64,000 nucleotides of DNA, taken from contig NZ_CP152003.1 in NCBI RefSeq assembly GCF_038595065.1, positions 786,001 to 850,000 on the forward strand, in the 5' to 3' direction. The notes under the pieces are model-generated. The model had not been told where the DNA came from. It did no database searches and saw nothing but the letters and a program-made list of their open reading frames with translations. Position numbers and translations under genes: made by a program. Of the stretch, positions 45,027-54,922 are shown piece by piece (the stretch's first letter is position 1; each line of letters starts with the position of its first letter). The DNA is from Sutcliffiella sp. FSL R7-0096. Lineage in GTDB: Bacteria; Bacillota; Bacilli; Bacillales; Bacillaceae_I.

Positions 45027-46421
45027 ATGAGATTAGAAGAAATTACAGGGATACTTAGTCGATATTTTGAGTTGGCATTGATTGCGGTCGTTGTAATAGG
45101 GGCAGTATTAGCTGTCGGCTATTTTTTTGTTTATCGAAAACTATTGGGTGGAAAGAAGCGGCTCTCTATAAAAAGGTGGCTCGTTGGAGGAATGTTTACG
45201 GGCTACATCATCATGGTGTTAGGAGTTACATTTCTGAGCAGAGGGCCAGGATTTGAGAACGAAATGAATCTCTCGTTGTTTTATAGTTATCGCGATGCGT
45301 GGTATACCTTTAGTGTTCGGCCTTGGCAGTTTGTCATCCTTAACATCGTCATGTTTGTTCCGTTGGGAATCTTATTACCACTATTGCATCCACGTTTTCA
45401 AAAGGCTGCATGGACACTTGGTGCTTCCTTTTTGTTCACGCTATTTATTGAAAGCACTCAGTACGTGACGAAGTTTGGAAGATTTGTCGTGGACGATCTT
45501 TTTAATAACTTTATAGGTGGCGTGATCGGGTATGGCATTTGCATGGGCGTGATGAAGTTGAGGGAGAAGCGGGTGAAACCGGCCATTCTATATTTCTCGC
45601 CTATGTTGCTTGTAGTAGCCATGTTTGGCGGGATTTTTGGATATTATCATTTGAAAGAGTTCGGGAACCTCGCGATAGTGCCGGCAATAAAGGTAGATAT
45701 GAGTAAGGCATATATCACTACAGATGTGGAGTTTGATGATAGGAAAGTTACTTCCACCGTGTATAAAGCACCGTTTTATACACAGGAGGAAGGGGATGCT
45801 CTCGCTTTAGACTTGTTTGATAGAATGGGTGTGGATACTTCTGACTTGGAAACTATCTATTATCCAAATGAAGGGATTTATAGGGCAGGAACTAACGGTT
45901 CATATAGTTTATGGTTTTATGGTATAGATGGAAGTTACAATTATTGGGACTGGTCAGCCAATGGTGAAAGTGTAGAACCAAAAGAAGTTGAAGAGGAAGA
46001 CCTTAGAGGGGAATTGGTAGATTTCGGGATTGTCTTGCCAGCTGAAGCTTCTTTTAAGCAAGTAGAAGATAGTGGCCATTATAACTTTACCGTAGACAAA
46101 CTGCTAGATGGGGACAACCTGATTGACGGAAATTTGACAGTCGGCTACTACAGCGACGATACAATAAAAGTGATAGATAATTCTCTTATCACCTATGAAA
46201 AGGTCAGGGACATTGAAATGAAGAGTGAACAGGAAGCCTATGAGCAGATATTAAAAGGGAAATTCCGACACTTTTCTCATGATAGAAAGTTAGAAAGGTT
46301 GCATATTTACGACGTAACGGTCAGCTACTTTTTGGACTCAAAAGGATATTATCAACCTGTTTATGCTTTTTATAGTGAGTTGGATGGGGAAGAAGTGACT
46401 ATTTTGGTTCCTGGAATATAA
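45027..46421 (+). CDS. VanZ-like membrane protein with large C-terminal domain
   Basis: 464 aa. ATG at 45027 follows AGGGTGAG; GTG at 45018 is an alternative. Residues about 10-180 hold five membrane segments of the VanZ-like family (RPWQFVILNIVMFVPLGILL; FTLFIESTQYVTKFGRFVVD). After another helix at about 188-207, an extracellular or cytoplasmic domain of about 250 residues follows, with no family that I recognise. VanZ in enterococci confers low-level teicoplanin resistance; the function here is unknown. Confidence 0.8.
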   Translation: MRLEEITGILSRYFELALIAVVVIGAVLAVGYFFVYRKLLGGKKRLSIKRWLVGGMFTGYIIMVLGVTFLSRGPGFENEMNLSLFYSYRDAWYTFSVRPWQFVILNIVMFVPLGILLPLLHPRFQKAAWTLGASFLFTLFIESTQYVTKFGRFVVDDLFNNFIGGVIGYGICMGVMKLREKRVKPAILYFSPMLLVVAMFGGIFGYYHLKEFGNLAIVPAIKVDMSKAYITTDVEFDDRKVTSTVYKAPFYTQEEGDALALDLFDRMGVDTSDLETIYYPNEGIYRAGTNGSYSLWFYGIDGSYNYWDWSANGESVEPKEVEEEDLRGELVDFGIVLPAEASFKQVEDSGHYNFTVDKLLDGDNLIDGNLTVGYYSDDTIKVIDNSLITYEKVRDIEMKSEQEAYEQILKGKFRHFSHDRKLERLHIYDVTVSYFLDSKGYYQPVYAFYSELDGEEVTILVPGI

Positions 46422-46552
46422 AGGCTGAGTTACAATTGTTTTTGTTTTCCCCTCAATCCTCTATTGAACTCTTGTCCTGGGGTGACTTATGATAGAGAAG
46501 TAAGTTGGTATATATTAGAAATGGAAGCAGAAAATCCAATAGGAGGGGTACT

Positions 46553-46948
46553 ATGGGAAGATTAATTCATTTCGAAATTCATGTGGATAACATGGAGCGT
46601 GCAAAGGGGTTTTATGGAGAGGTATTCGGTTGGTCATTTCAAGATTGGAGCGAGTATGCCGGAACGCCTTATTTTGGAGCCGTGACAGGGGACGAGAATG
46701 AGCTTGGAATTAACGGGGCGTTGATGCAACGAAAAGGTGCCGCGCCTGCAGGAAATCAGCCCTTAAATGGGTTTGCCTGCACAATGGGAGTGGAAGAGTA
46801 CGATGTCACAGAAGAGTTGATCCTTGAGAACGGCGGTAAAGTGGCAGTGCCAAAGTACGCATTGCCTGGAATGGCATGGCAGGGGTACTATGTGGACACA
46901 GAAGGAAATGTGTTCGGCATCCACCAGCCAGATCAGAATGCAAAATAG
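46553..46948 (+). CDS. VOC-superfamily (glyoxalase-like) protein
   Basis: 131 aa; ATG at 46553 follows AGGAGGGG. A single VOC fold: GRLIHFEIHVDNMERAKGFY at the start, LGINGALMQRKG in the middle and YVDTEGNVFGIHQPD at the end. The metal-binding His/Glu pattern is partly conserved. The substrate is unknown. A strong terminator follows at once. Confidence 0.82.
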   Translation: MGRLIHFEIHVDNMERAKGFYGEVFGWSFQDWSEYAGTPYFGAVTGDENELGINGALMQRKGAAPAGNQPLNGFACTMGVEEYDVTEELILENGGKVAVPKYALPGMAWQGYYVDTEGNVFGIHQPDQNAK

Positions 46949-46960
46949 ATAGAGTGGGAA

Positions 46961-46990
46961 ACAAGACCTTTTTTGGTCTTGTTTTTTTTG
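46961..46990 (+). terminator. Rho-independent terminator
   Basis: ACAAGACC and GGTCTTGT around a T-rich loop, then a run of T residues. Confidence 0.88.
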
Positions 46991-47144
46991 GGTGTTTGGG
47001 ATTGGTGTGATTGCTTTCCGGATTTCAGGGTTTTATCGTCTGTTCACGTGAATTATTTTCCATCCCAAAAATTAAGTGCTTTTCGAGGTCCCCCAATCAT
47101 TCCCAAAACCCAGCACGTCTGCCCCCCTCAGCCCTCATCCTCCA

Positions 47145-47711
47145 TCACCGCAAATCCGACAACCCGCGATTCAAGAACCCGTTCAGTATCCCCGCCATTT
47201 CCTTGGGTGACTTGTTCATCCCGCTCTCCAGCCAGTTTTTGATCAAGTAAATACTTCCGCTGACGAAGAATATACTTAAGTATTCAAAGGTTTCGGGGTC
47301 AAGCTGCTTGTTTGGACTCCAATTGTTCAATATGTACTCCTTGGCGATCATCATGCCTTTTTTCTGGAATTGCACTTCGGTGTTTTCACTTAATAGAATC
47401 CGGCAGATATCGCTTTTGGAGGCGATGTAGGCGAATATCTTTTCGGTCATTTGGTATGCTTCGTCTTCTTTGGAGAAATTATATTGGTTAAGTGTTTTGA
47501 CCATGTCCTCAGTAAATTCGTCGTCAATTGCATTCAGCAGGTCATATTGACTGGAATAGTGGGCGTAAAAAGTGGAGCGGTTTATATCCGCCTTTGTACA
47601 TATCTCTTTTATAGTAATACTTGCAATGGATTTTTCTTTTAATAAATCCAACAAACTTTCCTTCAGTACCATGCGTGTGTACTGCTTTCTTCTGTCCATC
47701 TTTGCACTCAT
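47145..47711 (-). CDS. TetR-family transcriptional regulator
   Basis: 188 aa from ATG at 47711 (GTG at 47720 is possible). N-terminal helix-turn-helix SITIKEICTKADINRSTFYA with HYSSQYDLLNAI, then a helical ligand domain with the TetR_C_7-like LIKNWLESGMNKSPKEMA. It is divergent from the MMPL exporter and its partner across a 52-bp tandem-repeat array, so it probably represses them. Confidence 0.88.
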   Translation of the reverse strand: MSAKMDRRKQYTRMVLKESLLDLLKEKSIASITIKEICTKADINRSTFYAHYSSQYDLLNAIDDEFTEDMVKTLNQYNFSKEDEAYQMTEKIFAYIASKSDICRILLSENTEVQFQKKGMMIAKEYILNNWSPNKQLDPETFEYLSIFFVSGSIYLIKNWLESGMNKSPKEMAGILNGFLNRGLSDLR

Positions 47712-47895
47712 CTTCCACACAACCTTTCATGAAAAACAACACAATAGAATCATTTGTTGTCTATCTAACATTCAGAACACAACTGTCTGTTGAATACCCA
47801 ACACCGTGTCTAATATAATAATAAGATGTAAAACTGTTTTCGTAAAGCTGTTGCTTTTTCGTTTGTGTAAACCAGTCATTAAATTACTGGAAGAC

Positions 47896-48415
47896 CGTAT
47901 GGAACCACGAGAGCCCGAAAAAAGGGAAAGTCAGTCGTCATAGAGGGCGAATGGAACCACCAGAGCCCGAAAAAAGGGAAAGTCAGTCGTCATAGAGGGC
48001 GTATGGAACCACCAGCACCCGAAAAAAGGGAAAGTCAGTCGTCATAGAGGCCGTATGGAACCACCAGAGCCCGAAAAAAGGGAAGGTCAGTCGTCATAGA
48101 GGTCGTATGGAACCACCAGAGCCCGAAAAAAGGGAAGGTCAGTCGTCATAGAGGGCGTATGGAACCACCAGAGCCTGAAAAAAGGGAAAGTCAGTCGTCA
48201 TAGAGGCCGTATGGAACCACCAGCACACAAAAAAAGGGAAAGTCAGTCGTCATAGAGGTCGTATGGAACCACGAGAGCCCGAAAAAAGGGAAAGTCAGTC
48301 GTCATAGAGGCCGTATGGAACCACCAGCACACAAAAAAAGGGAAAGTCAGTCGTCATAGAGGCCATATGGAACCACCAGAAACACAAAAAAAGAGAAAGT
48401 CAGTCGTCATTGAGA
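47896..48415. repeat. Ten-copy 52-bp tandem repeat array
   Basis: Ten head-to-tail units of exactly 52 bases, beginning CGTATGGAACCACCAGAGCC and ending GTCAGTCGTCATAGAGG; starts at 47896, 47948, 48000 and so on to 48364. The last unit is the most diverged. Length differences are absent: only substitutions occur. 52 is not a multiple of three and there is no open frame through it, so it is non-coding. It fills the TetR-MMPL divergent region (47712-48494), leaving about 80 bases before the exporter. Confidence 0.95.
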
Positions 48416-48494
48416 GAAGCTATAAAAGTCCTAATGCCGACAGAGCTACAATACTTTGAAAAGAGCCTCGCAAAGGGGAAAGACACAAGAGAGG

Positions 48495-50559
48495 ATGAAA
48501 AACGATAAATATTGCATCACGTATTATTAAACATAAAAAGGCTGTCCTGATCATATTTGCTTTGGTGACCATCATCTCGACCGTGGCGCAGTTTTTTGTC
48601 TCGGTCAATTATAATATGGTAGATTATCTGCCCGAGGATGCCCAGTCGACCAAGGCGATGGAGATCATGGAAAAAGAATTTACAGGCTCTGTTCCGGATA
48701 CGAGGGTCATGGTGACGGATGTATCCCTTCAGGAAGCAGTTTCGTATAAAGAAAGATTAGAAGCCATAGAGGGCGTGGCTGAAGTGATCTGGCTCGACGA
48801 TGTGGTAGATTTGAAGACGCCACTCGAAATGGCGGACATAGAAATGGTGGAATCATACTACAAAAATGAGAATGCCCTTTTTTCCATCAGCGTCCGCAGT
48901 GGGGATGAGGTGGCGATCACGGATACTATCTATGAATTGATTGGAGACAATGGCGCGATTGCTGGGGAAGCGATCAATACGGCAACCTCACAAAAAATGG
49001 CGGGGAACGAATCGATGTATGCGGCCATGCTGCTTGTGCCGATCATCATTTTCATTCTGATCATCTCCACGACCTCATGGGTGGAGCCGGTTTTCTTCCT
49101 GACCGCCATTGGGGTGTCAGTGCTTATCAACTTAGGAACCAACATCTTTATAGGAGAGGTTTCCTTTGTGACGCAGTCGGTTGCTCCGATTTTGCAGCTT
49201 GCTGTGTCACTTGATTATGCGGTGTTTCTGCTACACAGCTTCGCAGAATATCGTAAAAAGACAAACAATCCGGAAGAGGCCATGGAGCTTGCGATGAAAA
49301 AGTCGTTCCCGGCCATCACTGCAAGTGCGGCGACGACATTCTTCGGATTTATTGCCCTTACGTTTATGGAATTCGAGATTGGTTCTGATCTTGGATTGAA
49401 CCTGGTGAAGGGGATTGTTTTGAGCTTTATTAGTGTCATGGTGTTTTTGCCGGCATTGACATTGTTCTTTTATAAATGGATGGATAAAACCCAGCACAAG
49501 AGCTTTATCCCAAGCTTTGAGGGAATCGGGAACTTCGTGGTGAAGTTAAGGGTTCCTAGTTTACTAATCGTACTCGCATTATTGGTTCCGGCGTTCCTTG
49601 CGCAGACCAATACATCTTTTACATATGGATTTGGTGAACTGCCAGACCATACGAGAGCGGGTTCGGATTATAAGCGTATCAATGAATCCTTTGGGGAAAT
49701 CACCCCGATCGTGCTCTTGGTGCCAAAGGGTGAGGTGGCCAAAGAGGAGGAGCTTGTTGCGGAAATCGAGGCCATGGATTATGTCACAAGTGTGGTGTCT
49801 TATGTGAACATGGTGGACCCGGTGATTCCGCCGGAGTACCTGGATGAAGAGGTCCGGAGTGAATTCTATTCGGTGAATTACAGTCGGATCGTTATCAACA
49901 CCAACCAGGCGACAGAAGGAGACATTCCTTTTGCCATTGTGGAAAATGTGGATAAAGCCGCATCTGACTATTACGGGGATTCTGCGCTCAGCCTTGGGGA
50001 GAGCGTGACCTTGTATGATATAAAAAATACAGTCACCAAGGATAATATTCTCGTCAATGTGCTGACGGTCGTAACGATTGCCATTGTGCTACTGATTGGT
50101 TTCCGGTCGATTTCCATACCGGTCGTGCTGCTGTTGACTATTCAGTCCGCGGTATGGATTAACCTGTCGATTCCGTATTTTACGGAGACTTCCCTCGTGT
50201 TTGTGGGGTACCTCATCATCAGTACGGTGCAGTTAGCAGCAACTGTAGATTATGGGATATTATTTACAGAGGCCTATACGCACCATCGTAAGGAGATGTC
50301 TGCGAGGAAGGCAATTATAAAAACGCTGGATGAGAAGACCTTCTCGATTTCAATCTCGGCAGCCATTCTATCGAGTGTCGGGTTTATTTTATGGATTACG
50401 TCTTCTAACCCGATTGTCGGATCGATCGGACTGTTGCTTGGAAGAGGGGCGCTGCTGGCGTTTATCATGGTACTATTCTTCCTGCCGGCGATGCTGCTTG
50501 TGTGTGATAAATTCATCAAAAAAACAACATATAAGTCCAATTTTAAAGAGGAGAAGTGA
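48495..50559 (+). CDS. MMPL/RND-family exporter, with an apparent frameshift at the fifth codon region
   Basis: About 687 aa. Two repeats each of one membrane helix, an extracellular domain and five more helices, as in YdfJ-type MMPL transporters. SLDYAVFLLHSFAEYRKK and TVDYGILFTEAYTHHRKE are the paired proton-relay segments. The frame is open from 48499 and reads KTINIASRIIKHKKAVLIIF, a typical start, but the only good ATG (48495, after GAGAGG) is one base out of frame because of an A5 run. Removing one A would restore it. The alternative start TTG at 48562 would delete most of the first helix. Confidence 0.8.
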
Positions 50560-50561
50560 TG

Positions 50562-52364
50562 ATGAGAAAGAAAAAACTACTTTATGCTGTACTTGCCGGA
50601 ATGATTTTCTTGCCTTCATTTCTTGGGAATGCGAGTGGGGTTTGGGCTGAGGATGAGAGGAATGTCCGGTCCAAGGAAGAGGTCGTGTATGCCACGTTGA
50701 AGGCGAACGGGGACCTCGGACCGATCTATGTGGTGAATACCCTTGAGGTTGCAAAGGCTGGGGAAATCCTGGATTTTGGAAACTATAAAACAGTAAAGAA
50801 CCTTACAGATAGAACAGAGCTACAGCAAGAAGACGAACGGGTTGTAGCGGATGTGGAACAGGAAGGAAAGTTCTACTATCAAGGGGACTTGGAAGAAGGA
50901 ACGGAACTACCGTGGGATGTGACGGTTACTTATCTGCTGGATGGAAGTAAAGTGGAACCTACTGAACTTGCAGGAGAGAGCGGTCATGTTGAGATTCAAG
51001 TGGAAACGAGAGCCAACGAGAATATGGACTCCGTCTTTTATGAAAATTATTTGCTGCAAGTATCCCTGACGCTGCCAAATACGTACAAGAATATTGAAGC
51101 ATCCTCTGGTGGCATGCAGGCGAATGCCGGGAAAAATAAACAAATTACGTTTACCGTGATGCCTGGAAAAGAAGAGCAGCTTAGTGTGGAGGCGGATGTG
51201 GATAACTTTGAATTCAATGGAGTGGAGATTGCCGCAGTCCCATCCAGCCTTCCGATTGATACAACCGGAACGGAAGGGATGACCGATGATATGGCAGAAC
51301 TGTCAGATGGCATCGGGCAATTGAATGATGGGGTTTCTGAACTTCAGGACGGTGTTTCGCAGTTGAATGACGGTGCTGGGAAGCTTCGAGATGGCTCAGG
51401 AAAATATAAAAATGGCATCAGCCAACTGAATGGGTCCTCTTCACAGCTTGTTGGGGCATCGAATTCTATAAAAGAAGCGCTTGGGACCATTAACCGTGAG
51501 CTTTCCGGTGGTGCGGCTGACGTTGATTTGAGCAGTTTGATGGAATTGCCGGCTGGGTTGCGTGAGCTTGCGAAAGGCTTGAATGAAACGGCAAACGGCC
51601 TCGCTACTTTACAGGAAAACTATGGAGCGGCATATGCTGCACTTGATGGTGCGATCACAGAAATCCCTGCTGGAGACCTTTCTGAAGCAGAGATTACCTC
51701 GTTATATGAAAGCGGAGCAGATCCTGCCGTTGTGGATAGGTTAGCAGCCAATTATGCGGCTGCACAAAAAGTAAAGGGGACTTATGCACAGGTTCGGGAA
51801 GCATTTGCTGCAGTGGAGCCATCTCTCACGCAGGTCGATGGAGCTGTAAGAGGAATGAGTGGCACGTTGACGACGATTGCCGATGAGCTCTCTGCTTCCT
51901 TAAAGGAAACCGACTTGAGTGGGTTTGCGGAACTAACGAAAGGGATGGAAACATTGGCAGCCAATTATAATCAGTTCCATTCAGGACTTGTGAGCTATAC
52001 AAACGGGGTCGGAGAACTATCCACATCCTATTCACAGCTTCATAGTGGCTTGATTGGCTTGACGGATGGTACGAGTGAATTGTCTTCTGGTGTCGATGAG
52101 TTATCTGAAGGTACAAAGGAATTGCATTCCGAAACAAAAAACCTGCCTGAAAAAATGCAAGCCGAAATCGACAAAATGATTCAGGAGTACGATAAATCGG
52201 ACTTCAAGCCGGTGTCGTTTGTATCAGAAGAAAATGAGAAAGTCACTTCGGTTCAGTTTGTGATTAAGACCGAAGCAATTAAAATGGAAGAAAAGAAAAC
52301 GAAGGAAGCGGAACCTGAGAAGAAGAAGGGGTTCTGGACTTTGTTGAAAGAGTTGTTTCAATAA
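50562..52364 (+). CDS. Secreted or surface protein with heptad-repeat region, partner of MMPL exporter
   Basis: About 600 aa; AGAGGAG lies eight bases before ATG, overlapping the exporter's stop. Signal peptide about 1-30 ending ASGVWA. A beta domain of about 200 residues follows, then repeated X-X-L-X-X-G motifs (LSDGIGQLNDGVSELQDGV; LTDGTSELSSGVDELSEGT) like those of YhgE/Pip-type proteins. The tail is Lys/Glu-rich with a weakly hydrophobic end (FWTLLKELF). Such proteins commonly accompany MMPL exporters in Bacilli and may form an envelope-spanning part. The long helical region suggests coiled-coil assembly. Confidence 0.72.
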   Translation: MRKKKLLYAVLAGMIFLPSFLGNASGVWAEDERNVRSKEEVVYATLKANGDLGPIYVVNTLEVAKAGEILDFGNYKTVKNLTDRTELQQEDERVVADVEQEGKFYYQGDLEEGTELPWDVTVTYLLDGSKVEPTELAGESGHVEIQVETRANENMDSVFYENYLLQVSLTLPNTYKNIEASSGGMQANAGKNKQITFTVMPGKEEQLSVEADVDNFEFNGVEIAAVPSSLPIDTTGTEGMTDDMAELSDGIGQLNDGVSELQDGVSQLNDGAGKLRDGSGKYKNGISQLNGSSSQLVGASNSIKEALGTINRELSGGAADVDLSSLMELPAGLRELAKGLNETANGLATLQENYGAAYAALDGAITEIPAGDLSEAEITSLYESGADPAVVDRLAANYAAAQKVKGTYAQVREAFAAVEPSLTQVDGAVRGMSGTLTTIADELSASLKETDLSGFAELTKGMETLAANYNQFHSGLVSYTNGVGELSTSYSQLHSGLIGLTDGTSELSSGVDELSEGTKELHSETKNLPEKMQAEIDKMIQEYDKSDFKPVSFVSEENEKVTSVQFVIKTEAIKMEEKKTKEAEPEKKKGFWTLLKELFQ

Positions 52365-52374
52365 ATTAAAATGA

Positions 52375-52415
52375 GGGAGGTTTCTACTGATGCACAGAAG
52401 AAACCTCCCTTTCCT
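52375..52415. terminator. Terminator between convergent operons
   Basis: GGGAGGTTTCT pairs perfectly with AGAAACCTCCC, followed by T-rich sequence. Confidence 0.82.
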
Positions 52416-52422
52416 TATAGGG

Positions 52423-53720
52423 CTAAATTTCACTTGGCTCGACGATATCTTTCCGTCTGTAAACACTTAAGATAATCCCTAAAACGGCGGAATAAAAAAT
52501 CAGTGTGGTTCCGCCATAACTGATAAAAGGTAAAGGCACATTTATAATTGGTGCAAACCCTAAGCCCATTAGTATATTCCATATGGCTGGGATAGCGATT
52601 AAGGTAACTCCGCCCACTACTAGTATCCTTCCATAAGAGTCCTTTGTCTTGAATGCATTTTGTGAAATTTTCCATATAAACACTATCAATAGCATACAAA
52701 GAAATATTCCGAATGCCCAGCCGAGTGAGTGAACAAGATAGGGGAAAGCAAAATCTGTATGGGCGTCCGGAAGGGATTGAATGGCACTGTTCCCATTTAG
52801 CCCATTTCCGAACCAGCCTGCGTCAGCAAGGAGTCCCTTGATTAAGATATACATATAACCCGGTCCATTTAAATATTTTTCAGGAGAAAGAAAAGAGAAT
52901 AATCTTTCACTTAAAAGGCTGCCCCGAGAGCTGATTAAAATCGGCAAAATAAAAAGTAGACACGTGGTCAGTTTTCTGTGATCATGATGAATTTGCTCTT
53001 TTTCGGTATATGGGAAAAAGTGAACATTATTAACACACAGAAAAAATAAAAAATACTGTAAGGAAAGGAAGGAAGCATCATGTAAAGAATGACTGGTACC
53101 CAAAATAGACCAAACATCATTCCTTGTCTCCACCCGTTAAACAATCCAGGTTTAGTAAAAATACCAGACCACGCAAGGAAAATCAAAAGCATAGAAATAG
53201 TAGCTGCATCTATCGTAAATCCGCCAAAAGAAACCCATCTCTTGACTCCGCCTACTGAAACGCCGAATACAAGAAGGTATAAAAGCAAAAGCACGCCACT
53301 ACTATAAAAAATGAACCACCAATTTTTCAGTTTTCTATAATCAAATAATAGGAACGAAATCAGGACGACTGTTCCCAGGCTATACCAGATTGCCTGCTTC
53401 TCCAAAAATAAAGAGCCTGGTGCATTCCCGATTAAGGGGAGAAAGCTAATCGCTCCTATAATGGTAAACAGAATGATGAGCATCCAATCCATTCTAGGTT
53501 TATGAAGCTTATTTAATTTCTCCCCGATTGAGTAAGGATTCCCCATTTCTTGAACGGCTTTTTCCTCAGCTTTTTCTTTGGAATCCTCACGATTCTGGAA
53601 TGACTGGCTTAGTTCTAGGAGGTGATGATAGAGTTCTTTTTTTATCATGCTGTGAGCATCTTTGGATTTTACTTTTGACATTACTTTTGTTAAAAATTCA
53701 TCAAATATTGGCGAACTCAT
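52423..53720 (-). pseudogene. FtsW/RodA/SpoVE-family protein with N-terminal HAAS-like domain, frameshifted
   Basis: Two overlapping frames make one protein of about 432 aa. From 53720: a helical HAAS-like prefix (about 1-75; KKELYHHLLELSQSF, AVQEMGNPYSIGEKL), then membrane helices with GVSVGGVKRWVSFGGFTIDA. The frame breaks near 52999-53003. The second half continues in another frame with DAHTDFAFPYLVHSLGWAFG and NVPLPFISYGGTTLIFY, both diagnostic for SEDS glycosyltransferases. Adding one base to the A5 tract (minus strand) joins KKSK to KKEQIHHDHRKLTT. Last gene of a sigma-PadR-FtsW operon, overlapping PadR by four bases. A sequencing error or a real mutation are both possible. Confidence 0.8.
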
Positions 53721-54154
53721 AAGGCTGCCTCCTCTAGCAAATCTTTTAATAGAAACGGGTGTTTAGCATATTCTTTTCTAGAGGCGGCTGCCAAGTACTT
53801 CCTACCTTTTGTGGTTAGTGCATAATACTTCTTATCCGCTCTCCACATAGAAACCAAAACTTCTTTATTCTCTAACAAATGTAAAAGTGTATAAAGTTGT
53901 CCTTCATTGTGCAAAAAACTGTGTTCTTCTTTTTGGAAAAGTTGTGTGGAAATCTCAAAGCCGTGTTTGGCCACCAGTTGTAGAGATTTCAAAATTTCAA
54001 GGACGGTATCTTCATTAAATGAGTGAAGCGTAGAGGATGAACGCTTTGCCTGTATCGCTTCGTTCACTCTAGCTTTCCTTTCTTCCGTAAAAGAGAGATC
54101 CTTGAAAACATTCTTCTTCATAGATTTTCTGAAATTTAGAAATGGATCATTCAT
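53717..54154 (-). CDS. PadR-like transcriptional regulator
   Basis: 145 aa. An N-terminal extension of about 45 residues precedes a winged-helix domain with HNEGQLYTLLHLLENKEVLV and KYYALTTKGRKYL, the PadR pattern. It lies between an ECF sigma gene (3 bases upstream) and the FtsW-like gene (4-base overlap), so all three are translationally coupled. It may modulate the sigma factor or the operon promoter. Confidence 0.75.
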   Translation of the reverse strand: MNDPFLNFRKSMKKNVFKDLSFTEERKARVNEAIQAKRSSSTLHSFNEDTVLEILKSLQLVAKHGFEISTQLFQKEEHSFLHNEGQLYTLLHLLENKEVLVSMWRADKKYYALTTKGRKYLAAASRKEYAKHPFLLKDLLEEAAL

Positions 54155-54157
54155 CCT

Positions 54158-54706
54158 TTATACCTCCACCATCATGTGTTCTTTTAATATTTCCCTTGCA
54201 CGTTTCAATCTGGTTTTTAATGTATTGACATTGACTGAAGTAATAGCACTTATTTCAGTCAAAGGGAGATCCTCATAGTAATGAAGTATTACCACCTCAC
54301 GGAATTGTATCGGTAATTCCATTACTGCTTTGGTCAGGCTGGCTTCTTCACTTTTAGCTATTACTTCAAGCTCTACATCTTTAGCTTTGGAGGGTATATA
54401 GTTCAATATTTTCTCATTGAGTAATAGCTTTCGATAATGCCAGCTCTTTAGATAGTCTTTGCAATGATTGCTTGCAATGCGGTAGAGCCAAGTTTTTATA
54501 GAAGACTGATGATGGAATTGCTCTATCTTTTCATAGCATTTAATAAAAATCTCTTGTGTCAAATCCTCCGCTATCGTCCGGTTCTTAACATATGTAAAAA
54601 CAAGGTGGAGAACCGCGTCCCCGGTCTCATTCATTAATTCATTGATAAGCTGTTCTTTATCTGAAACAAATTCTTTAGAAACAGCCTTATGTTCTAGTTC
54701 GTTCAT
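54158..54706 (-). CDS. ECF-type RNA polymerase sigma factor
   Basis: 182 aa; GGGGGGATATC precedes ATG. Sigma region 2 has AEDLTQEIFIKCYEKIEQF and SSIKTWLYRIASNHCKDYL. Region 4 has LPIQFREVVILHYYEDLPLT and VNVNTLKTRLKRAREIL. No anti-sigma gene adjoins; the neighbours are PadR and FtsW-like genes. An ECF-type promoter lies just upstream, suggesting autoregulation. Confidence 0.9.
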   Translation of the reverse strand: MNELEHKAVSKEFVSDKEQLINELMNETGDAVLHLVFTYVKNRTIAEDLTQEIFIKCYEKIEQFHHQSSIKTWLYRIASNHCKDYLKSWHYRKLLLNEKILNYIPSKAKDVELEVIAKSEEASLTKAVMELPIQFREVVILHYYEDLPLTEISAITSVNVNTLKTRLKRAREILKEHMMVEV

Positions 54707-54731
54707 GTAGATATCCCCCCTCTCACCATTT

Positions 54732-54760
54732 TAGACGAAGCACCTACTGTTTGGGTTTGG
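54732..54760 (-). promoter_or_regulatory. Putative ECF-dependent promoter of the sigma-PadR-FtsW operon
   Basis: On the minus strand CCAAACC, 16 bases, then CGTCTA, about 25 bases before the sigma ATG. This resembles AAC-N16-CGT sites of Bacillus ECF sigma factors. Confidence 0.45.
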
Positions 54761-54883
54761 GTAAAAAAGAAAATATTGTATTTATCATTTTTCAGTGACG
54801 CTCTTTTCCAAAGATTGTTGCTATATACTAGTAAAAAGTCGGTAGAAATACGCAAAAACAACAAAGTTTACGAAACAGCCTTC

Positions 54884-54919
54884 AGTAAAAAAGCCAATCC
54901 CACCAAGGATCGGCTTTCT
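54884..54919 (-). terminator. Rho-independent terminator (minus strand)
   Basis: On the minus strand AAGCCGATCC pairs with GGATTGGCTT (one mismatch), followed by six T residues in total. It directly follows the small reading frame at 54923. Confidence 0.75.
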
Positions 54920-54922
54920 GCG

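Noticed and set aside
46973-47242. 89-aa frame overlapping the convergent TetR gene end
   Set aside because: It begins in a terminator and overlaps a well-supported regulator.
47896-48415. CRISPR array
   Set aside because: Units are contiguous 52-bp tandem copies with no unique spacers and no cas genes nearby.
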